A stretch of 64,000 bases of DNA from NCBI RefSeq assembly GCF_001191005.1, contig NZ_CP012201.1, positions 4,402,001 to 4,466,000 on the forward strand, in the 5' to 3' direction. Position numbers and translations under genes: made by a program. Numbering within the stretch: position 1 is the first letter of the stretch; every line of letters begins with the position of its first letter. The notes beneath the pieces are model-generated. The model saw only the letters and a program-made list of their open reading frames with translations. It was not told the DNA's origin and made no database searches. Source of the DNA: Massilia sp. NR 4-1 (GTDB lineage Bacteria > Pseudomonadota > Gammaproteobacteria > Burkholderiales > Burkholderiaceae_D). This document shows positions 62,701 to 64,000 of this stretch, in pieces.

Positions 62701-63849
62701 GCTCAGCACCCCGCTGCCGGCGTTGTAGGCGGCGGCCGAGATGGTGGCGGCCACGCGCGGATTGACGACCACGATATCGTCCACCGCGATCTGGGCGCCC
62801 ACGCTGGCCGAGATGCGCACCCCGCCGATGCCCTGGAAGTTGCTGTTGCCCGCCAGGCTCAGGGTGCCGAAGGTATTGATGGCCACCCCGGTCAGCGTGG
62901 CCGGCGTGCCGATCGGCGCGTAACTGCTGTCCAGCGCCTGCACGGTGAAGGTGCCCGACAGCAGCCAGCCCAGGTCGGCGCTGCTCAGTTTCAGGCTGGT
63001 CAGGTCGAAGATGCCGGCATTGGCGCGCAGCTCCAGGTATTCGGGCGCGGTCAGGATACCGGTGGCGCGCACATGGGAACTCCACAGGCCCAGCGAGGAC
63101 GTGATATTGCTGATGGTCAGGCCGCCGCCGCCCGAGCTTTTGGCATAGATGTCGAAGCCGGTGCCCAGGTCGTTCAGCACCGAAATGGTCTGGCCGGTGA
63201 GGATGCCGGTCAGCGCGCCCGCCACCACGCTGGTGAGGGGTACCGTGCCCCAGGTGATGGTGCCGCTGACGCCGCCGTTCACCAGGCCCAGGGTGTAGTC
63301 ATAGGCTTCCTGGGCCGCATAGCTGATGGCGGCCGGCGCTTCGATCGCGCCATGGCTGTACTCCAGCAGCCAGTCGCCGCCGCGCGCGCCGGCCCCGGTC
63401 AGGCCGGTGGAAGCGGCGATATCAGCGCCGGTGGCAAGCGACAAGCCATCGACAAAGGCCAGGCCGGCGCCGCCTTGCGCCACATTGCAGCCATACAGCA
63501 GGATATCGCCGCCGCTGCGCAGGGCGGCCCCCCAGTCGCGCAAGGCGTCGGCATAGCCGGCCAGGGTGGCGCTATCGAGCGTGCCGCTGCCCAGGCGCAA
63601 CTGGCCGGCCGCGCCGTGCGAAACAATCTGGATGCTATCCAGTTCCTCATAGGCTTGCAGCACGTCCGCGATCTGGCGCACGCCATCGTGACGGCCGTCC
63701 AGCATGACCACCTGCACGCCGGCCTTGGCGCCGGCCGCCAATTCCTGGGCGCCGGCCACCGTGGGATCGATGAACAGCACACTGCGGCGCAGCGGCGGGT
63801 CCGCCAGGCTATCGGCAAAGCGGCCAAATGGCAGCGCGGGATGGTTCAT
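50776..63849 (-). CDS. Giant Ig-repeat/RTX surface or secreted protein with DUF4347 and DUF4214 domains
   Basis: About 4,357 residues. The ATG at 63849 follows AAGGAG; an in-frame ATG at 63888 was rejected. N-terminus: DUF4347 (~20-185; SVLFIDPTVAG, QIVSHGAAGQLRLG, DILLYGCNVAQG). Then a unique region (~190-380), beta-sandwich and cadherin/VCBS-like parts (~380-855), and about 28 Ig-like modules of ~100 residues in two alternating types. The C-terminal region has RTX nonapeptides (GGNDYLNGGTGDDRLAGG) and two DUF4214 domains. No classical signal peptide is present, so type I secretion via the C-terminus is likely. Such proteins act as adhesins or extracellular matrix. No hlyB/hlyD/tolC genes are in the window. 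Confidence 0.93.
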   Translation of the reverse strand: MNHPALPFGRFADSLADPPLRRSVLFIDPTVAGAQELAAGAKAGVQVVMLDGRHDGVRQIADVLQAYEELDSIQIVSHGAAGQLRLGSGTLDSATLAGYADALRDWGAALRSGGDILLYGCNVAQGGAGLAFVDGLSLATGADIAASTGLTGAGARGGDWLLEYSHGAIEAPAAISYAAQEAYDYTLGLVNGGVSGTITWGTVPLTSVVAGALTGILTGQTISVLNDLGTGFDIYAKSSGGGGLTISNITSSLGLWSSHVRATGILTAPEYLELRANAGIFDLTSLKLSSADLGWLLSGTFTVQALDSSYAPIGTPATLTGVAINTFGTLSLAGNSNFQGIGGVRISASVGAQIAVDDIVVVNPRVAATISAAAYNAGSGVLSVTAVGINAGDAIDPSKITLSGQGGSYTLTSPVVSALSNTLFSITLNAADKLAINGLLNNNGVLAVDGTTFNLAAALNWDSNAGAGVDLTANAIVVTNVQLPVITSASYDATSHVLTVTGNNLVSVVGAANDINVAKLILGGQNGGTRTLTTSGNVEVTSATSFSVTLSGADVAAVAALMTKDGGTASSGHAYTLAAGDDWNSVIGNVSIAVGSVPITVSNTSNSAPTISGAAAASGNDGASLLPFANVTVADANGDNVSLTISYNGVNGTLSGAGLSGSAGSYSLSAASPSALTAALKALQFTPTANQAAVGAVVSTTFTLTPTDSKGLAGTPNTGTVLSITSVNDAAAIGGAQAGQGVAAGGTLQPFGGMTVSDPDVGATVIVTITLDSAAKGAFTAASLAASGFSSSDGGATYTHAAAAPAAAQAALQALVFQSAAGLSATTTFTVSVNDGSAVTSNSTTTVTAAVPSSTTALTVAFSADSGSSNSDLITNVAAQTISGTLSGALASGESVQVSLDNGVSWTTASAAVGASTWTLAGQTLGGSGTLQVKVANIGGGSTPLTRSYTLDTTAPTTTGASVAFSADSGSSSTDLITNVAAQTISGTLSANLAAGELVQVSLDNGASWSTASASAGSNTWSLAGRTLTGSSGTLQVRVTDAAGNSGAAVSNPYVLDTSGPTAAISSNVSVLKSGESAIITITFSETPAGFSLADLTAVGGTLSNLSATANTRIYTAEFTPNSGLSGLLGGVSLANGSYTDVAGNSGTGAASLAISIVTLGPSLSISSDVAALKSGETATISFTFSSLPLGFVLGDVAVSGGVLSNFAVTNNPLVYTATFTPAANTQGGTASISVASGAYSDLLGNLGGAGSTPTIAIDTKAPTVAISSSDNALSAGETATISFTFSELPVGFTAGDVIASGGTLSGFGVTLNPLVYTAVFTPTAGQASGTASISIAAGAYADLAGNAGTAGGTPSISIDTLPPTTAVNGVAFSADTGASSSDLVTNTAAQNISGTLGTPLAADERVEVSLDNGLNWSIASAAVGGSSWTLAGQTLAASNTLQVRVSDAFGNHGPAYSAAYVLDTVQPGLNISSDASTLRVGEVANITFTFSEAPSGFSAADVAVSGGTLSGLAATANPLVYTAVFTPSSGVNGGTAGMSVAAGSWSDLAGNGGLAASMPAISLDTQAPAMTISSSASALKAGQSATLTFTFNHAPAGFTASDVSVSNGTLSGFAVTANPLVYSAVFTPTANLASGAANISVAAGSYVDTAGNSGSAATGPAISIDTLAPSLAISSDTATLRAGQTANITFTFSEAPLGFTAADVTVSGGTLSAPAATANPLVYTAVFTPTAGVQGVNAVISVAAGAFTDAAGNSGSSGSPPSLAIDTLPPLTTGASVSFSADTGSSATDLVTNTAAQTISGTLSTLLANGESVQVSLDNGATWSAATASAGSYNWTLAGQTLAGSNTLLVRVADAAGNTGPAYAAAYVLDSTTPGVVISSSAAALKGGETAVITFTFSEAPAGFSAADLTVSGGTLGTLSATANPLVYSAVFTPDPGQNGTTASIVLAAGSYTDAAGNAGAGGSVPGISIDTQAPATTGASVLFSNDSGASATDLITNIAAQDLSGTLSANLAAGESVEVSLDNGLTWTAASASAGSNGWSLAGQTLPGAGVLQVRVSDAAGNHGTASSSSYAFDTTAPSLSITSNKAFLSSADTAKLTFTFSEIPDGFTQGDIAVAGGTLSGFAASADPRVYTAIFTPTAGQASGTASITVAAGAYGDLAGNGGQAALTPAISYATVAPGVAITSSSAALKAGETATISFTFSTAPVGFTASDIAASGGVLSGLAATADPLVYTALFTPAAGLAAGSGAISIAAGRFQDSQGNAGTAATMDPIMIDTLAPTLSIGSSASALKAGDTALITFTFSEAPASFSLGDISVGNGTLGNLTQSANPAVYTAVFTPAAGVAAGNASISVLAGAYTDAAGNSGQAGGSPSISLDTLPPAISGASVLFSADTGSSASDLVTRTAAQTIAGTLNGVLAAGDSVQVSLDNGQTWQNAAANAGGSAWTLANQTLSGSNTLQVRVTDAAGNHGAAYSSAYVLDTAAPTVAISSSAGSLKAGESATISFTFSEAPVGFGIGDLIASGGVLSGFTATANPLVYTVLLTPTPGLSGSATVTLGNGLYSDLAGNSGTGGSTPAISVDTLAPTLSIASSATSLKAGESATLTFTFSDAPSGFSLADIVASNGSVSALAATADPLVYTAVFTPNAGLASASASITVAGTAYFDAAGNPGGNASAPAIAIDTLAPATQGNTISFSADFGASNSDLLTNAPLQTISGTLDANLAAGELVQVSLDNGTSWVNAASGAGSNQWVLASQLLSGSGSIQVRVSDAAGNSGPAFSAGYVIDTSAPTMTVSSSASTLKAGESATLTFTFSEAPTGFTVADLVASNGSLSAFGVTADPRVYTVVLTPTAGLSGSSGVTLAAGQYTDAAGNAGGAAASPLISVDTLAPGLAISSNAATLKAGELATITFTFSEAPLGFALGDITVGGGTLSGFGQSANPLVYTAIFTPAMGQSGASGTVTVAGASYSDAAGNAGAAAAMAPIIINTQLPGSTNGSVSFSADSGPSNSDLVTNIAMQTISGTLSAPLATGEVVEVSFDQGANWVAAVATVGAPGWALAPRVLAGSGSLQVRVTDASGNHGAVSSAAYVLDTSLPTMSMSSSASVLRAGETATLTFTFSEAPQGFTAGDLTVSGGTLSGFAVSANPLVYSAVFTPTPGGNGPASVSLAAGLYSDLAGNLGGAVAGPALSIDTLAPTLAITSSAAALRAGQTALLTFTFSEAPSGFAESDISVSGGTLSGFTVTANPAVYTALFTPTPNTASASAGISVAAGLYSDIAGNAGAAASGPSISIDTLPPVAAAGSVVFSNDSGVSATDLITNSAAQDLSGTLNAPLAAGESVQVSLNDGVSWLSAATSGAGATSWTLAGQTLSGSGNLRVRVADTAGNHSAELILPYAIDNTPATVAITSNVATANGVTPALISFTFSEAPNSFGIDDIVVSGGTLSNLLATADPRVYTAQFTPTAGVPNGTASITLSGAYTDAAGNAGSSGALPALAIDTVAPAAQAGSVAFNADSGSSGSDLITNNPLQSLSGTLSAAPAAGEVVEVSFNNGQSWTAAQVSGSNWSLPNQTLSGSNVLQVRVRDAAGNASTAYSANYSIDTTAPTVSISGSAEVPRGASVTLTLTLSEAGVLSIDDLLATGGTLSNFSGSGTSYSVLFSPQPGASTVALQVVGNAFSDAAGNVSVASAPFTVAVVAPNPGNPGTPSTVDGVTVLMSNGSDPRTGLQTMSMQVPVITAARAEDPNTPHAALADIPLGIAANAAGISASLIASLPVGIGLEASGPTMLLTMAQAGIDLIGRVDDRTQLDPVSRAAMEEQARLFLDGLAPGAWLADRTLVLGASQTPEQPILITGNPAVSGAPGSGAPANGSVTALVIDTHGLSSGSLIQLEHIDFAALAGAANVRGGGGKNFIIGDEAAQSIVLSSGTEDDTLYGNGGNDVLATAGGNDYLNGGTGDDRLAGGAGNDRLDGGSGSDVLQGGRSDVGEWQFYVTAQGAVLGKHQMALSSSTATENIAAAELNGSEALLHFTSASAARLQELSLLYHAAFHRAPDLPGLNFWAAGGLSGEELAIRLLEPPEGRDGIVQLGSSAYVQQLYQNALGRAASGTELAGWLQYFDRMPLKQAQGAVLSGIAQLAEHKAAWLSADGFALGGIVHQREQGWIANSGNDRLEGGAGSDWLVGGDGSDTVVYGGASSQYTLSLGRDGTVLLGDAQGVQDGLRQIELGEFAGRTVDLGFTQAAPQLLQELGMLYHLTLGRAADVGGFRFWVNSGNQDGPLADAFLHSAEFINRFGQMDDAAFMRQLYVNLQQDPAAASAQQWQAYLAVHGRAETVAAMAEDVTLVGTQYGAGGLSLVGAL
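51905..52080 (-). other. RTX calcium-binding repeat block 1 of the giant protein
   Basis: Encodes consecutive GGxGxDxLx-type nonapeptides (YGNGGNDVLATAGGND, GGTGDDRLAGGAGNDRL), which fold as a calcium-stabilised parallel beta-roll outside the cell. A shorter second block is at 51275-51365 (GGAGSDWLVGGDGSD). The DUF4214 domains (about 51480-51750 and 50840-51130) follow each block. Confidence 0.88.
52755..61285 (-). repeat. Tandem array of ~28 Ig-like modules in two alternating families
   Basis: By eye I count about 10 type-A modules (SFSADTGSS, TNTAAQTISGTL, VQVSLDNG, LQVRVTDAAGN) and about 18 type-B modules (SSSASALKAGE, ITFTFSEAPAGF, VSGGTLSGF, YTAVFTP). The order is roughly AA-BBB-A-BBB-A-B-A-BBB-A-BB-A-BB-A-BB-A-B-A-B. 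Type B resembles the Big_12-like Ig family and type A a Big_13-like one; names are from memory. Repeated DNA here is recombination-prone and hard to assemble. Confidence 0.85.
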
Positions 63850-63951
63850 GGGACGACTCCTTGCCAGCAAAGGAAGCTCGGCAAACAAAACAGCTCAGGA
63901 CAGACCTGAAACGATTATCGGGAGATTCGTCCTATTCACAAAATATTCGCC

Positions 63952-63982
63952 GCGCGCAAAAGCTTTGTCCGTGCGCGCAAAA
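63952..63982. promoter_or_regulatory. Direct repeat upstream of the giant gene
   Basis: GCGCGCAAAA occurs at 63952-63961 and 63973-63982, 21 bp apart centre to centre (two helical turns), about 105-135 bp before the giant gene's ATG. It could be a tandem binding site on one DNA face. No regulator is identified. Confidence 0.35.
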
Positions 63983-64000
63983 TTTAAACTTATTCGTCTA

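Noticed and set aside
51706..63909. A 4,067-codon open frame on the plus strand, antisense to the giant gene
   Set aside because: It has no recognisable domains and mirrors the Ig-repeat gene. High GC with strong third-position bias and repetitive coding content keeps the antisense frame open. The minus-strand product has clear domains and a ribosome site.

Overview
The window is GC-rich chromosomal DNA from a betaproteobacterium, most likely an Oxalobacteraceae member of the Massilia/Duganella/Telluria type. The evidence is the hemA-prfA-dsbB-prmC cluster, minCDE, a phaA-phaB pair, divergent metR/metE, paired M13 peptidases, two TonB-dependent receptors and a very large RTX/Ig-repeat protein. 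I saw no tRNA, rRNA, CRISPR array, insertion sequence or prophage.

Layout. 1-6488: two paralogous M13 metallopeptidases (the first cut by the window edge), a TonB-dependent receptor and a Spy/CpxP-like periplasmic protein, all on the minus strand. 6798-11361: S41 peptidase, a FabH-like ketosynthase and a KefB/YbaL-type antiporter, with a perfect 25-bp-arm palindrome at 9518-9572. 11426-16097: fadH, a START-like secreted protein, a small unknown, a DUF2721 membrane protein and proline iminopeptidase. 16225-34891: a catabolic locus (below). 35260-38986: a small outer-membrane barrel, phaB, phaA and metR. 39096-48807: metE, minCDE, a small membrane-associated unknown, an orphan response regulator, hemA, prfA, dsbB and prmC. 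48804-50668: an AraC-type response regulator coupled to a degenerate histidine kinase. 50776-63849: one gene for a protein of about 4,357 residues.

The most interesting region is 16225-34891. A minus-strand operon encodes a secreted GH31 glycosidase resembling the alpha-N-acetylgalactosaminidase branch, a cytoplasmic TIM-barrel-like unknown, an SDR, a sugar-ABC ATPase, a DSD1-type PLP enzyme and a D-aminoacylase-type amidohydrolase. All are translationally coupled or separated by 12 nt or less. The neighbouring genes supply the rest of the ABC transporter, a RidA enamine/imine deaminase, 2-keto-3-deoxygalactonate kinase (DgoK), KDPGal aldolase (DgoA), a LysR regulator and an Oar-like TonB receptor. 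Together they read as a kinase-free, oxidative route for N-acetyl-D-galactosamine: release, uptake, C1 oxidation by the SDR, N-deacetylation of the D-amino-acid-like aldonate, PLP-dependent dehydration/deamination to 2-keto-3-deoxygalactonate, then DgoK and DgoA to pyruvate and glyceraldehyde-3-phosphate. The receptor and GH31 genes share an identical 14-mer at the same distance from their start codons, which supports co-regulation. The pathway is an inference from gene content and stereochemistry. I do not know of a description of this exact gene set.
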